Position numbers and translations under genes: made by a program. Below, one piece after another: positions 45,792 to 55,026 of a stretch of DNA of 64,000 bases. The first letter of the stretch is position 1, and each line of letters starts with the position of its first letter. Origin of the DNA: Gemmatimonadota bacterium. Its GTDB lineage: Bacteria; Gemmatimonadota; Gemmatimonadetes; Gemmatimonadales; Gemmatimonadaceae. The stretch lies in assembly GCA_003134685.1 (NCBI GenBank), contig PLCA01000005.1, forward strand, positions 124,001-188,000. Reading direction: 5' to 3'. The notes under the pieces were generated by a model that saw nothing but the letters and a program-made list of their open reading frames with translations, was not told the DNA's origin and did no database searches.

Positions 45792-45817
45792 CGGCGTCCC
45801 GCGGCGAACAATGCAAG

Positions 45818-45850
45818 AAAAGCTGGCCGCTCCTGATGGCCAGCTTTTCC
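45818..45850. terminator. Terminator after metK
   Basis: A perfect 12-bp stem (gaaaagctggcc / ggccagcttttc) with a 9-base loop lies 26 bases after the metK stop. An A-run on the left and a T-run on the right flank the GC core, so it can act in either direction. It separates metK from the nuclease gene. Confidence 0.85.
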
Positions 45851-45879
45851 ACTTTCAGGCCCTGACGTTAATTTGATTC

Positions 45880-46395
45880 ATGCAACTCGTCGAAGTCGAA
45901 GTGATGCGCCTTGGTCTCGACCGCTCCACCAACTCCTACGTTGTGATCCTTCAGGAGAAGGGCGGCGCTCGGCTGCTTCCGATCTGGATCGGGCAGCCGG
46001 AGGCGGAATCCATCGTGATCGAGATGAACAAGCTCAAGCGCGAGCGGCCGCTCACTCACGACCTGTGCAAGAATCTCATCATCGGCATGGGCGGCACCCT
46101 GCGCCGCGTCAACATCACGAAGGTCGAGAACCGCACTTTTTACGCGGAACTTCACATCGCGCGCGAATCCGGCGCCGTGCACATAGATGCGCGTCCTTCC
46201 GACAGCATCGCGATTGCGCTGAGATTCGAAGCGCCGATCTTCGCCCAGGAAAGTCTTCTCACCGCCCTGCTGCTCGAGGAAGGGCAGGTTCCCCCGGAGA
46301 CTTTGGCCGAGCCGTCGGACGAAATGTCAGCCGAACAGTTGAAAGAGTACCTCGAGAACATGCGTCCCGAAGATTTTGGGAAGTTCAATATGTAG
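45880..46395 (+). CDS. Bifunctional nuclease family protein (BFN, DUF151)
   Basis: The 171-residue protein belongs to the BFN/DUF151 family. It has VEVMRLGLDRSTNSYVVILQEK, RLLPIWIGQPEAESI and the later HIDARPSDSIAIALRFEAPIF, where the RPSDSIALA-type stretch is the family hallmark. A plant homologue has DNase and RNase activity; the bacterial role is unsettled. It begins after the metK terminator, and the next gene starts inside its 3' end. Confidence 0.9.
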   Translation: MQLVEVEVMRLGLDRSTNSYVVILQEKGGARLLPIWIGQPEAESIVIEMNKLKRERPLTHDLCKNLIIGMGGTLRRVNITKVENRTFYAELHIARESGAVHIDARPSDSIAIALRFEAPIFAQESLLTALLLEEGQVPPETLAEPSDEMSAEQLKEYLENMRPEDFGKFNM

Positions 46396-47335
46396 GCTGG
46401 CGGTCCTGCTGATCATGCAGGCCGCTCTCCCATCGGTACCGCAACAGGTCTCCGGACGCATCGTGCGCCCTGGCGGCAAAGGCATGGACCCCGTGAGCGG
46501 GGCGTGGGTCGTCCTGCATCGCGTCGGCCCGGACAAGGCCGGACCACTCGACTCCGCTCGATCGGACTCTCGCGGTCGCTACTCCTTCACGTACGCGCGC
46601 ACCGGCAGCGAGGACGCGATCTATTTCGTCTCCGCGTCGCACGACGGCATCGCGTATTTCACTCTGCCCCTCGCCGAGGGCCGCGTGAGCGGTGACGATG
46701 GCGAGATAACCGTCTTCGACACGACTTCGGGCCACGTCCCGATGAGCCTGCGCGGACACCACGTAGTAGTATCGGCCGCCGACGCAAACGCTCGCAGGTC
46801 GATCGTCGAGGTGTACGATCTCTCCAACGACAGCACCGTCACGCGCGTCGCGATCGGCGAAACACCCTCTGGCGCCACGTGGCAGACGCACGTCGCTCCG
46901 GGAGCCGGCGATTTCAAGGTGAGCCAGGGCGACATATCAGCGGCCGCGGTGTCTTTTTCGGACGGGGTCGTCAGCGTATTCGCGCCGCTCGCGCCCGGAA
47001 TCAAGCAGTTGTCGTTCTCGTACTCGCTCCCCGCGAAGTCGTTTCCGCTCAAGCTACCACTCGAGACGGAGACCGGGATCTACGAGATACTGATCGAAGA
47101 AAAGGTAGGCAGCGTTACCGGTCCCAAGCTGAAGGAGATGGATCCGGTGACCGTGGACGAGCGAAACTTTCGCCGCTTCCTCGCCTCGGACATGCCACTG
47201 AATTCCTTCGCCATTATAGACCTACCCGCGCCTCCGCCCACGCACTCGATCGACTCGCGCTATCTCGTCGCGCTTACGCTTGTGATTGGGGGCACGATGG
47301 TTGTGGCGCTTGCGCACGCAATAAGACGTAGATAG
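46376..47335 (+). CDS. Membrane-anchored hypothetical with carboxypeptidase-regulatory-like domain
   Basis: The 319-residue product has an N-terminal signal (SSICRLAVLLIMQAALPSVP). A beta-sandwich stretch VSGRIVRPGGKGMDPVSGAWVVLHRV ... SDSRGRYSFTY follows, of the CarboxypepD_reg/SdrB-like type. A further extracytoplasmic region and one C-terminal membrane segment (about residues 295-314, YLVALTLVIGGTMVVALAHAI) precede RRR. TTG 46376 overlaps the nuclease gene; ATG 46415 is possible but would cut the signal. Function unknown; the next element is the cobalamin riboswitch, which does not appear to belong to it. Confidence 0.72.
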   Translation: MGSSICRLAVLLIMQAALPSVPQQVSGRIVRPGGKGMDPVSGAWVVLHRVGPDKAGPLDSARSDSRGRYSFTYARTGSEDAIYFVSASHDGIAYFTLPLAEGRVSGDDGEITVFDTTSGHVPMSLRGHHVVVSAADANARRSIVEVYDLSNDSTVTRVAIGETPSGATWQTHVAPGAGDFKVSQGDISAAAVSFSDGVVSVFAPLAPGIKQLSFSYSLPAKSFPLKLPLETETGIYEILIEEKVGSVTGPKLKEMDPVTVDERNFRRFLASDMPLNSFAIIDLPAPPPTHSIDSRYLVALTLVIGGTMVVALAHAIRRR

Positions 47336-47353
47336 CTTCGCCGAACAATTGAT

Positions 47354-47503
47354 CGCGGACGGGAGCCACGGAAACCGGTTTGATGCCGGTGCGGCCCCGC
47401 CACTGTAACGGGCATTAACGCAGACTCGTAACGCCACTGACTGCAGGAGCAGTCGGGAAGGTGAGTCCCGCGGCCCGGAGCCAGGAGACGACTCTCGTCC
47501 GCG
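47354..47503 (+). ncRNA. Cobalamin (B12) riboswitch
   Basis: The leader shows the conserved cobalamin-riboswitch core: ggaaaccggtttgatgccgg, then gcggccccgccactgtaac, GCCACTGACTGCAGG with a later gggaaggtgag, and the B12 box AGCCAGGAGAC at 47479-47489. Closing stem P1 pairs CGCGGACG (47354-47361) with CGTCCGCG (47496-47503). Downstream, GCCAC (47504 region) can pair with GTGGC near 47535, and a 6-bp hairpin GCGTCG/CGACGC lies at 47546-47560 before the ribosome binding site at 47583-47590. This fits control of the following B12 uptake genes, with expression lowered when B12 is bound. Confidence 0.95.
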
Positions 47504-47600
47504 CCACTTTCGCAGAACCTCGGGGGAGGTCCTGGTGGCGGTCAGGCGTCGTTTCGACGCGTGCTCGTTGCGGGCATTCCTCAGGGAGGAGTGTCCGTTT

Positions 47601-48488
47601 TTGATTTTCAACCGCCGATCATCCCGTTTTCTGATTGCATGCGCGCTCGCGATTGCCGCGTGCGAGAAGCCGCACACCGACCCGGCGACCGTAACCGACG
47701 ATTTTGGGGATCCGGTTCGCCTCGGCGCCGCTCCAACGCGCATCGTCTCACTGAATCCGGTGACGACGGAGATCCTCTTTGCGTTCGGTGCAGGGTCGCG
47801 CCTCGTCGGCCGCTCGTCGTTCGATCTCTGGCCCGATTCCGCCAGGCTCGTTCCGGACCTCGGTATGGGACTCCAGCCGAATGTGGAGGTTGTGCTCGGA
47901 GCGCACCCGGACCTGGTGATTCTTTACGCGAGCCAGGACAATCGCCCGGCAGCCGCGCGCTTTCGCGCCGCCGGAGTGGGCACGCTGACCTTGAGGACCG
48001 ATCACATCGCGGATTTCCGTCGGACCGTTCAATTGTTGGGCGCGATTCTACAAGACTCGGCGCGCGCCAGGACGGTTGCCGACTCAGTCTTTCGTACTCT
48101 CGACCGCGTTCGCACGGCAACAGCGAAACTCACGCGGCCGACAGTGTTCTGGCACATCTGGGACGCGCCGCTAATAACCATCGGCGCCGGCAGTTTCATG
48201 AACGAGCTCGTCGACATCGCGGGCGGCAGGAACGTCTATGCCGACATCACGAAACCGTCCGCGACAGTCTCACTCGAAGATGTGGCGCACAGAGACCCCG
48301 GTTTCATTCTCGCCGGCCCGCAGGGGGCGCAACAGATCGAAGCTGACCACCGCTGGCGGATTGTCCGCGCGGTGCGGGAAGGGAAAGTCCTGATCGTCGA
48401 CACCGTGCTCGTCGGCCGTCCGTCGGTGCGGTTGGGAGAAGCCGCTGTCTCGCTCGCAAACCTTCTTCATCCGGGCACGGTGCGTTGA
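47601..48488 (+). CDS. btuF: B12 ABC transporter substrate-binding lipoprotein (BtuF-like)
   Basis: A periplasmic-binding protein of the helical-backbone type (BtuF/FhuD). The product has a lipoprotein signal (FNRRSSRFLIACALAIAAC) and the family core TRIVSLNPVTTEILFAFGAGSRLVGRS, with LQPNVEVVLGAHPDLVIL and GGRNVYADI further on. TTG 47601 is chosen because GGGAGGA (47584-47590) lies 10 bases upstream and the signal begins there; the frame is open to GTG 47535, which would add 22 unlikely residues. The riboswitch upstream and BtuC/BtuD/BtuB-like genes downstream make cobalamin the likely ligand; iron-siderophore binders share the fold. Confidence 0.88.
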   Translation: MIFNRRSSRFLIACALAIAACEKPHTDPATVTDDFGDPVRLGAAPTRIVSLNPVTTEILFAFGAGSRLVGRSSFDLWPDSARLVPDLGMGLQPNVEVVLGAHPDLVILYASQDNRPAAARFRAAGVGTLTLRTDHIADFRRTVQLLGAILQDSARARTVADSVFRTLDRVRTATAKLTRPTVFWHIWDAPLITIGAGSFMNELVDIAGGRNVYADITKPSATVSLEDVAHRDPGFILAGPQGAQQIEADHRWRIVRAVREGKVLIVDTVLVGRPSVRLGEAAVSLANLLHPGTVR

Positions 48489-49474
48489 GGCGATTTCAAG
48501 GCTGGTACTGGCTCTTGCTCATCGTGGCACTGCTTGCCGTCGCAATGCTCGGTGTCGCGCGCGGCGCCGTGTCAGTGTCGCTCGCCGGTGTGATCGACGC
48601 GCTGCGCGGGCGTGGCGATCCAACCGCAATTGCGATCGTGCGAGACCTGCGACTTCCGCGCGTCGTGCTCGGCGCTCTCGTCGGGGCGGGCCTGGGCGCG
48701 AGCGGCGCCGCGCTTCAGGGTGCCCTCCGCAACCCGCTGGCTGAGCCGTACCTGCTCGGCGTTTCCGGCGGCGCGGCCGTTGGTGCTGTTATCGCGTTCT
48801 CCGTGGGCGTTTCGAGCGACGCCATGATCACGCTCGCCGCGTTCGCGGGCGGGATTGCCGCAGTGTTCGTCGCGCTCGCGGTTGCGCGTGCAGGCGGGAG
48901 GAGCGCGCGCGCCGACGTGAGGACTCTGCTCATAGCCGGCGTGATCGTAGGAGCGTTCGCGAATGCCGCGATCATGGTGGCGCTCGCGAGGGCGGAGCCA
49001 AATACCGTGCGCGGCGCGCTCTGGTGGATGATGGGCTCCGCGGCAGACGCAACCTGGCGTCGCGTCGCGTGGCTGGCGGCGAGCATACTCGTTGCCGGGG
49101 GGGCGCTGGTCTACTGGGCGCGAGAGATCGACGTTCTCTCTCTCGGCGATGATACAGCGGCCTCGCTCGGTGTCGACGCGGAACGAGCCGGACGACGAGC
49201 CTTCCTTCTCGCCGCGCTGCTTGCTGCCGCTACGGTCTCTGCCGCGGGGCTCATCGGGTTCGTCGGGCTCGTCGTCCCTCACATCGCGAGGCGAATGGGA
49301 CTGCGAGCTCATCGCCCGCTCATCATTGCGGCGGGATTGATCGGCGCGACTCTGGTCGTTGCCGCGGATCTCGCCGCGCGCACGGTCGCGGCGCCGACCG
49401 AGCTGCCACTGGGTGCGATCACAGCACTACTTGGCGTTCCGTTCTTCCTCGTGCAGCTCCGGCGGACGTCGTGA
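48485..49474 (+). CDS. btuC: B12 ABC transporter permease (BtuC/FecCD family)
   Basis: The 329-residue protein has about nine or ten membrane segments and the FecCD-type signatures RLPRVVLGALVGAGLGASGAALQ, RNPLAEPYLLGVSGGAAVGA and GFVGLVVPHIARRM, the last being the coupling region contacting the ATPase. It starts with TTG overlapping the binding-protein stop and ends overlapping the ATPase start, so the three are translationally coupled. The riboswitch sets its assignment to cobalamin rather than iron chelates. Confidence 0.9.
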   Translation: MRRFQGWYWLLLIVALLAVAMLGVARGAVSVSLAGVIDALRGRGDPTAIAIVRDLRLPRVVLGALVGAGLGASGAALQGALRNPLAEPYLLGVSGGAAVGAVIAFSVGVSSDAMITLAAFAGGIAAVFVALAVARAGGRSARADVRTLLIAGVIVGAFANAAIMVALARAEPNTVRGALWWMMGSAADATWRRVAWLAASILVAGGALVYWAREIDVLSLGDDTAASLGVDAERAGRRAFLLAALLAAATVSAAGLIGFVGLVVPHIARRMGLRAHRPLIIAAGLIGATLVVAADLAARTVAAPTELPLGAITALLGVPFFLVQLRRTS

Positions 49475-50259
49475 TCGAATTCAGGGACCTCGTCGTTTCA
49501 TATCCCGGCGCGCGACAGAACGCAGTCGACGGCGTCAGCTTCGTCGGCGCGCGCGGACAGCTCACGGCGCTCGCTGGACCGAACGGATCCGGCAAGAGCT
49601 CCATCGTGAAAGCGCTGCTACGGCGCGCTGACATCCCGCGCGGATCGGCCTCGATCGACGGTCGTGACGTGCGGTCGCTCTCTTACGCCGAGCTGGCGCG
49701 AAACGTCGCGGTCGTTCCACAGCGGGAAGAAGCGGCGTTTCCGATCCAGGTGCGCGAGTACGTCTTTCTCGGACGTTACCCGCATCTCGGACTCTGGCGT
49801 GCACCCTCGAGAGAGGATGATCTCGCGGTAGACCAGGCCCTGTCGCAAGCCGGGGTGGAAGACTTCGCTAACCGCGACACCGATGCCCTGTCTGGCGGTG
49901 AATGGCAGCGCGTCCGCATTGCCCGCGCGCTCGCGCAGAAGTCTCCCGCTCTCGTCCTCGACGAGCCGACGACGTTCCTCGATGTCGCCCACGAGATGGG
50001 GATCTTCGAGTTGATGTCTTCGCTCGCCCATTCGGGGTTGGCGGTGCTCCTCGTGAGCCACCAGCTCAATCTCGTCGCCCGCTTCGCCGACACGATCGTG
50101 CTCCTCGACCGCGGGAAAGTGGCGACGATCGGCTCGCCGGCAGAGGTCATGCGAGCCGACACACTCGAATCCATTTATGGCTGGCCCGTCGTGATCACAC
50201 GAGATCCCGCCGTAGGCGCGCCGGCCCTCGTTCCGCTTCGACGTCCAGTTCGACTCTGA
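49471..50259 (+). CDS. btuD: B12 ABC transporter ATP-binding protein
   Basis: The 262-residue ATPase has Walker A GPNGSGKSS (about residue 31-39), a Q-loop near VPQREEAAFP, the ABC signature LSGGEWQRVRIARAL, Walker B ALVLDEPTTFLDV and the switch His in LVSHQLN. It energises the BtuC permease. GTG 49471 overlaps btuC by 4 bases, and the TonB-dependent receptor follows 34 bases later. Confidence 0.92.
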   Translation: MIEFRDLVVSYPGARQNAVDGVSFVGARGQLTALAGPNGSGKSSIVKALLRRADIPRGSASIDGRDVRSLSYAELARNVAVVPQREEAAFPIQVREYVFLGRYPHLGLWRAPSREDDLAVDQALSQAGVEDFANRDTDALSGGEWQRVRIARALAQKSPALVLDEPTTFLDVAHEMGIFELMSSLAHSGLAVLLVSHQLNLVARFADTIVLLDRGKVATIGSPAEVMRADTLESIYGWPVVITRDPAVGAPALVPLRRPVRL

Positions 50260-50293
50260 TTCAAACGCAAACGACTCCTCAAACCTGAAACCC

Positions 50294-52258
50294 ATGGACA
50301 TCAAATCACTATTCGTTTTCTCGGCCTGCGCGTTTTCGCTGGCCGCGACGACCCGTGCCGGCGCCCAGGCTAAGGACACGGCGCAGCTCGGAACGGTCGT
50401 CGTGTCTGCTACCAAAGTGCCGAGACCCGCTGCGACCCTTTCGCAGGCGGTGACGGTGCTCCTGGGCGACGACCTCCGGGCGCGCGGAGTTACGCGAGTG
50501 ACGGACGCGCTGCGCGAAGTCCCGGGCGCATCGATCGTTCAAACGGGCTCTTTTGGCGGTATCACGTCGCTTTTCCTCCGCGGCGGAGAGAGTCGCTACA
50601 CCAAGGTCCTCATCGACGGGGTGCCGGTGAATGCGCCCGGCGGTTCCTTCGATTTCAGCCATCTCACCACGGACAACATTGACCGTATCGAGATCGTGAG
50701 AGGCCCCGCCAGTGTTCTGTACGGCGCCGATGCGGTGACTGGGATCGTGCAGATCTTCACACGCAGGGGCTCGGACCAGGGTCGCGCATCGCTTGGGGTG
50801 CGGGGCGGCACTTATCACTCCCTCGACTTCGATGGCGATGCGGTTGGCTCGAGTCCGCTCGGAGGGTTCTCAGTTGGTGCGGCGCACCATTCTACGGACG
50901 GCATCATCCCCTTCAACAACGAATACCGAAATGGAACACTGAGCAGCGCGCTGACTCTCGCTCAGGGCGCGGCGGGCGACGCCAGAATCGCCGCGAGGTA
51001 CACGACCGCCGAGTTCCACTATCCCACGGATTTTACCGGACAACCCGTCGACACCAATTCGTACCGGGTGCAACACCGCCTCACGGTTGGCCTCGATGCC
51101 GGACGCAATCTCACGCCGAACGTTCAAGCGCGATTGCTGGCCGGCAACAACGACGTCTGGGACCTCAGCGAGGACATTGCGGTCCCATTCGGAGGAACGG
51201 CGCCACAACATTCCGCATCCAGATCTCGCGGCTATCGCAGGGACGTAGAGGGACGTCTCGTTTTCTCCCTGCCTTCCGACGCCACGGTTACTGTCGGCGG
51301 AACGTACGAGAAGGAACACGAGAACAGCTCCAATGCTTCCGGCAACGTCGGCGCGCCGGCCATCGAGACTGATTCCTTCGACGCATCGCGTCATAACATC
51401 GCCTACTACTCCGAGCTGCTCGGAAATCTCACCGACCGCTTTTCCTACACTGTTGCAGGCCGGGTCGACGACAACTCCGACTACCGACGATTCGCCACCT
51501 ACCGGCTCGGCGTGAACGCGGCCGTCCTTCCCGCGCTGAAAATTCGCGCCTCGCTCAGCACCGCGTTCAACGCTCCCGCGTTTAACCAGCTCCGCCCGAC
51601 TCTCTTTACGGTAGGCAGCCCCGATCTTCGCCCCGAGAGGAGCAGGTCAGCCGAGATCGGGCTGATGACGAATTTCCATCCGGATCTTGTGCGGCTCAGC
51701 GCGAGCTACTTCAATCAGCGGTTTTCCGATCTGATCCAATTCGTAAATGGCGGACCGCCGAATTCCCTGGGCAGCTTCGCCAACCTTACGGGCGCGACCT
51801 CCAACGGCTACGAGGCCGAGCTGCAGCTCACTCCCGCTAGAAACTGGCGGGGAACGGCGAGCTACACGATCGTCAACCCGCGCGTCACAGAAGTCGATCC
51901 CGCGTTTCAGGGAACCGATCGGGCTGGCGACGAGCTGATTCGCCGGCCGACACATTCCGGCGGTTTTGTCCTGTCATATTCGCGTCCCTGGGGCGTGAGT
52001 CTCGGCGCCGCCGTGAGCTACGTCGGAAAGCGACCGGACACCGACTTCTCACAGTTCCCGTCGCCACGAGTGACGCTGCCTGCCTACACCAAGGTGGATC
52101 TGTCGGCCGAGTATCCGCTCACCGGTCTCAAGCGCGGCGGGCTGACGCTCAACGCCCGGGTGGATAACGTTTTCGACAAGCGCTACGAGGACATTCTGAA
52201 CTTTGCCTCGCCGAGACGGACCATTCTCATTGGGGGGCGGGTCTCGACGCTCTTTTAG
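50294..52258 (+). CDS. btuB: TonB-dependent vitamin B12 receptor (BtuB-like)
   Basis: The 654-residue outer-membrane receptor has a signal peptide (about 1-26, MDIKSLFVFSACAFSLAATT), a TonB-box-like stretch near LGTVVVSATK and a plug domain with DALREVPGASIVQTG, LFLRGGESRYTKVLIDGVPVN and VRGPASVLYGADAVTGIV. A 22-strand-type barrel follows, ending RTILIGGRVSTLF with C-terminal Phe. The form RGGESRYTKVLIDG is close to BtuB. As the last gene behind the riboswitch it should import cobalamin through the outer membrane. Confidence 0.92.
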   Translation: MDIKSLFVFSACAFSLAATTRAGAQAKDTAQLGTVVVSATKVPRPAATLSQAVTVLLGDDLRARGVTRVTDALREVPGASIVQTGSFGGITSLFLRGGESRYTKVLIDGVPVNAPGGSFDFSHLTTDNIDRIEIVRGPASVLYGADAVTGIVQIFTRRGSDQGRASLGVRGGTYHSLDFDGDAVGSSPLGGFSVGAAHHSTDGIIPFNNEYRNGTLSSALTLAQGAAGDARIAARYTTAEFHYPTDFTGQPVDTNSYRVQHRLTVGLDAGRNLTPNVQARLLAGNNDVWDLSEDIAVPFGGTAPQHSASRSRGYRRDVEGRLVFSLPSDATVTVGGTYEKEHENSSNASGNVGAPAIETDSFDASRHNIAYYSELLGNLTDRFSYTVAGRVDDNSDYRRFATYRLGVNAAVLPALKIRASLSTAFNAPAFNQLRPTLFTVGSPDLRPERSRSAEIGLMTNFHPDLVRLSASYFNQRFSDLIQFVNGGPPNSLGSFANLTGATSNGYEAELQLTPARNWRGTASYTIVNPRVTEVDPAFQGTDRAGDELIRRPTHSGGFVLSYSRPWGVSLGAAVSYVGKRPDTDFSQFPSPRVTLPAYTKVDLSAEYPLTGLKRGGLTLNARVDNVFDKRYEDILNFASPRRTILIGGRVSTLF

Positions 52259-52295
52259 GCGCGGTCGGCTCCGAGCCGCGTGTTACATTCTCTGA

Positions 52296-53057
52296 ATGCC
52301 GCTCCTCGCCACCGAGGCGATCGTCCTCCACGCCTTCGACTACCTCGAGAGCTCGCGGATCATCCGCCTGCTGACGAGGGAGGCAGGCGTGCAATCCGCG
52401 CTGGCGAGGGGAGCGCGGAAATCACGCGGTCGTTACGGCACGGCGCTCGATCTCTTCGCCGAAGGGTCGGCCCAGCTCTACGTCAAACCGAATCGGGAGC
52501 TGCACAACCTTGCCAGCTTCGAGATTTCGCGGACGCGCGGTGAGCTGGCGGAAGACATCGGGCGCTTCACGGCCGCGTCCACGATCGCCGAGCTCGCGCT
52601 TCGCTTCGCGGGCGAAGCCGACAATCCCCAGCTATACGATACCATAGCGGACGTGCTAGACCGGATCGCTCGCTCCGCCCCGGAGCGCACGATCGAGGAT
52701 GGCCTCGCGGGATGCTGGCGCGTCGTCTCCGTTCTTGGATTCACGCCGGAACTCTCCAGCTGCGCGCTGTGTCACACTCCGCTCCGCGATTCCGATGACA
52801 CGACCTTCTCGCATTCGTCGGGAGGAATCGTCTGCCCGGCGTGCAGCAAGCTGGCCCCAGGCGGGCGGAGAATTCCGTCGGCCGCGCGCGCGGCCATTCG
52901 CCATTGGCTCGAGGGTGACGACTCCGTTCACCTCATCGACGCGGAAGCCCGCTCCCATCAGCGACTTCTGCGCGAATTCCTCGGCGCGCACCTCGCCGAC
53001 GATCGTCCGCTGAGAGCGTTCGCCGTCTGGGAGCACGAGCGCTGGAGCGCGGCGTGA
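52296..53057 (+). CDS. recO: DNA repair protein RecO
   Basis: RecO helps load RecA at gaps with RecR. The 253-residue protein has the OB-fold N-terminus EAIVLHAFDYLESSRIIRLLTREAG, a helical middle region and a zinc-binding C-terminus with CALCHTPL and CPACSKL knuckles. Its last bases overlap the selB GTG. Four Cys in two CxxC-like pairs are complete. Confidence 0.93.
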   Translation: MPLLATEAIVLHAFDYLESSRIIRLLTREAGVQSALARGARKSRGRYGTALDLFAEGSAQLYVKPNRELHNLASFEISRTRGELAEDIGRFTAASTIAELALRFAGEADNPQLYDTIADVLDRIARSAPERTIEDGLAGCWRVVSVLGFTPELSSCALCHTPLRDSDDTTFSHSSGGIVCPACSKLAPGGRRIPSAARAAIRHWLEGDDSVHLIDAEARSHQRLLREFLGAHLADDRPLRAFAVWEHERWSAA

Positions 53058-54946
53058 TCATCGGCACGGCGGGCCACATCGATCATGGCAAGACAGCGCT
53101 CGTCAAGGCACTGACCGGTGTCGATGCCGACCGGCTGCCCGAAGAAAAGCGTCGAGGCATCACAATCGATCTTGGATTCGCGCCGCTTTCGCTCGAAGGA
53201 GTCGGCACCGTTGGCCTGATCGACGTTCCCGGCCACGAAGACTTCGTGCGCAGCATGCTGGTGGGCGCCAGCGGGATCGACCTCGGCCTGCTCGTCGTCG
53301 CGGCGGACGAGGGAGTGATGCCGCAGACGCGCGAGCATTTGTTGATCCTCGAGCTGCTGAGAATTCCGCAGATCGTCGTAGCCCTCACGAAATGCGATCT
53401 GGTTGACGACGAGTGGCTCGGACTCGTGCGAAGCGATGTTCTTGCCTTGTTCGACGAATCTCCACTGCCGACCCCACGCGTCGTCAGGTGCTCGAGCCGC
53501 ACCCTCGCCGGCCTGGATGAGTTGCGCCGTGTCCTGGGTGAACAATTGGCTAGCGCGAAACCACGCGGCAGCGACGACCTGTTCCGGATGCCAGTCGATC
53601 GCGCATTCACCATAAAAGGAACGGGCACTGTCGTGACGGGGACCGTGTGGAGCGGCGAGCTACCCGTTGATGCGAGCGTAATTGTTCTTCCGTCCGGCAA
53701 GACGGCGAGAGTGAGAAGAATCGAACAGCACGGAAAGTCCGCGGACGCTGCTCGAGCGGGAGGTCGCACTGCCATCGCGCTGGCCGGACTCGACGTCAGC
53801 GATGTTTCGCGCGGCTCCGTCCTCGTCCGCGACGAACACTGGCAGCCGACCTCACTCTTCGAGGCGGTGGTCACCCTCGAGCCCGGCATGGGAGCAGCTC
53901 TGACCTCGCGGACTCGACTGCGGCTTCATGCCGGCGCGTCCGAAGTTGAGGCGAGGCTGGTGTCGGCCGCCGCCGAACCCGGCTCCGGTGCGGCGGCCCT
54001 GATGCGCGTGACGACCGATGCTCCGCTCGCCATTCGGGGCGGCGACAGATTTGTCCTCCGGCTTCCCGCGCCCCTTCGGACAATTGGAGGCGGCGTCGTG
54101 ATCGACCCGTATGCGCGCCGCCGCCCCTTGCCGCACCCCTCCGTCCCGGAGTTGGCCAAGCTATCCGCGGAGAGCGGGGCGCGCCTGGCATACGCGCTCG
54201 AGGCCGAGTCCGCGCGCGGCATCCACGCGCACGACATTCCGGTGCGGGCGGGTTGCGCCCCTGCCGAGGCGCACAACCTCATTGGGCAGAGCGGCGCGCG
54301 GGGCGGAACGAACAACCTTTTCACGCCCGTTGCTGTCGAAAGAGTTATGGGAAGCGTAAGGCGAATAATCGCGGAGTACGAGATAACCGCTCCACTGTCC
54401 ATGGGCGTTCCCGCGCGGACGCTCAGGGAAGGACTTCGCGTTGATGAAGAACTGGCCGACATCTCGATTCGTGAGATGGAGCGAGCCGGGGAAATAGAGT
54501 CCGATGGACCCCTGGTGCGCAAAACCGGTTGGGTGCCTTCCCCCAGCGATCGCGATCTCGAAGCGAGCAGCCACCTGGTGCATGATATTTGCGCAGGGGC
54601 CCAGGAGCCGCCGAGCGTGGGAGAGCTGGTCTCGCGCTATGGTAGCTCGGTTCCGGCCCTGCTTCGATTTTTGGAACGGCAGGGGCGAATCGTCCAGGTG
54701 GAGACGGATCGCTATTATGACCGGAGCACGCTCGAGGCAATAATCGGGCGGCTCAGGACAAAGCTGGTTCCGGGACAGGTCTATGTCCCTGCCCAGCTCC
54801 GAGATGTGCTCGGGTTTTCGAGAAAATACCTTATCCCATTCCTGGAGTTCTGTGATCGAAACGGCATCACGGAAAGACGGGGGGAAGGCCGGATTCTGCG
54901 GCAAACAGGTGGAATTTTGCTTGACACTTCCCGAGCTCATTCATAA
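53054..54946 (+). CDS. selB: Selenocysteine-specific elongation factor SelB
   Basis: SelB is a GTPase that delivers Sec-tRNA to UGA codons with a SECIS element. The 630-residue protein has G1 GTAGHIDHGKTALVKAL, the GITIDLGFA segment, G3 DVPGHEDFVR and G4 TKCD. Beta-barrel domains 2 and 3 follow (MPVDRAFTIKGTGTVVTGTV). The C-terminal half ends in winged-helix repeats (PSVGELVSRYGSSVPALLRFLERQG, FSRKYLIPFLEFCDRNGITER) that bind SECIS RNA. GHIDHGKT and the C-terminal extension separate it from EF-Tu and IF2. Other selenium genes are not in this window. It starts with GTG overlapping recO. Confidence 0.94.
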   Translation: MIIGTAGHIDHGKTALVKALTGVDADRLPEEKRRGITIDLGFAPLSLEGVGTVGLIDVPGHEDFVRSMLVGASGIDLGLLVVAADEGVMPQTREHLLILELLRIPQIVVALTKCDLVDDEWLGLVRSDVLALFDESPLPTPRVVRCSSRTLAGLDELRRVLGEQLASAKPRGSDDLFRMPVDRAFTIKGTGTVVTGTVWSGELPVDASVIVLPSGKTARVRRIEQHGKSADAARAGGRTAIALAGLDVSDVSRGSVLVRDEHWQPTSLFEAVVTLEPGMGAALTSRTRLRLHAGASEVEARLVSAAAEPGSGAAALMRVTTDAPLAIRGGDRFVLRLPAPLRTIGGGVVIDPYARRRPLPHPSVPELAKLSAESGARLAYALEAESARGIHAHDIPVRAGCAPAEAHNLIGQSGARGGTNNLFTPVAVERVMGSVRRIIAEYEITAPLSMGVPARTLREGLRVDEELADISIREMERAGEIESDGPLVRKTGWVPSPSDRDLEASSHLVHDICAGAQEPPSVGELVSRYGSSVPALLRFLERQGRIVQVETDRYYDRSTLEAIIGRLRTKLVPGQVYVPAQLRDVLGFSRKYLIPFLEFCDRNGITERRGEGRILRQTGGILLDTSRAHS

Positions 54947-54949
54947 CTT
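54921..54949 (+). promoter_or_regulatory. Likely promoter of the T9SS-tail protein gene
   Basis: A perfect -35 TTGACA (54921-54926), 17 bases and TAACTT (54944-54949, weak -10) lie within the last codons of selB, about 75 bases before the next start. Position and spacing fit a promoter for the gene at 55027. Confidence 0.5.
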
Positions 54950-55026
54950 CGCAGCAGATGAACAAATGTCCACCTTTGTAGGAGTTAGCGTCTAGAGACC
55001 CTCTTTCGTCAGCATTTGGAGACAAA

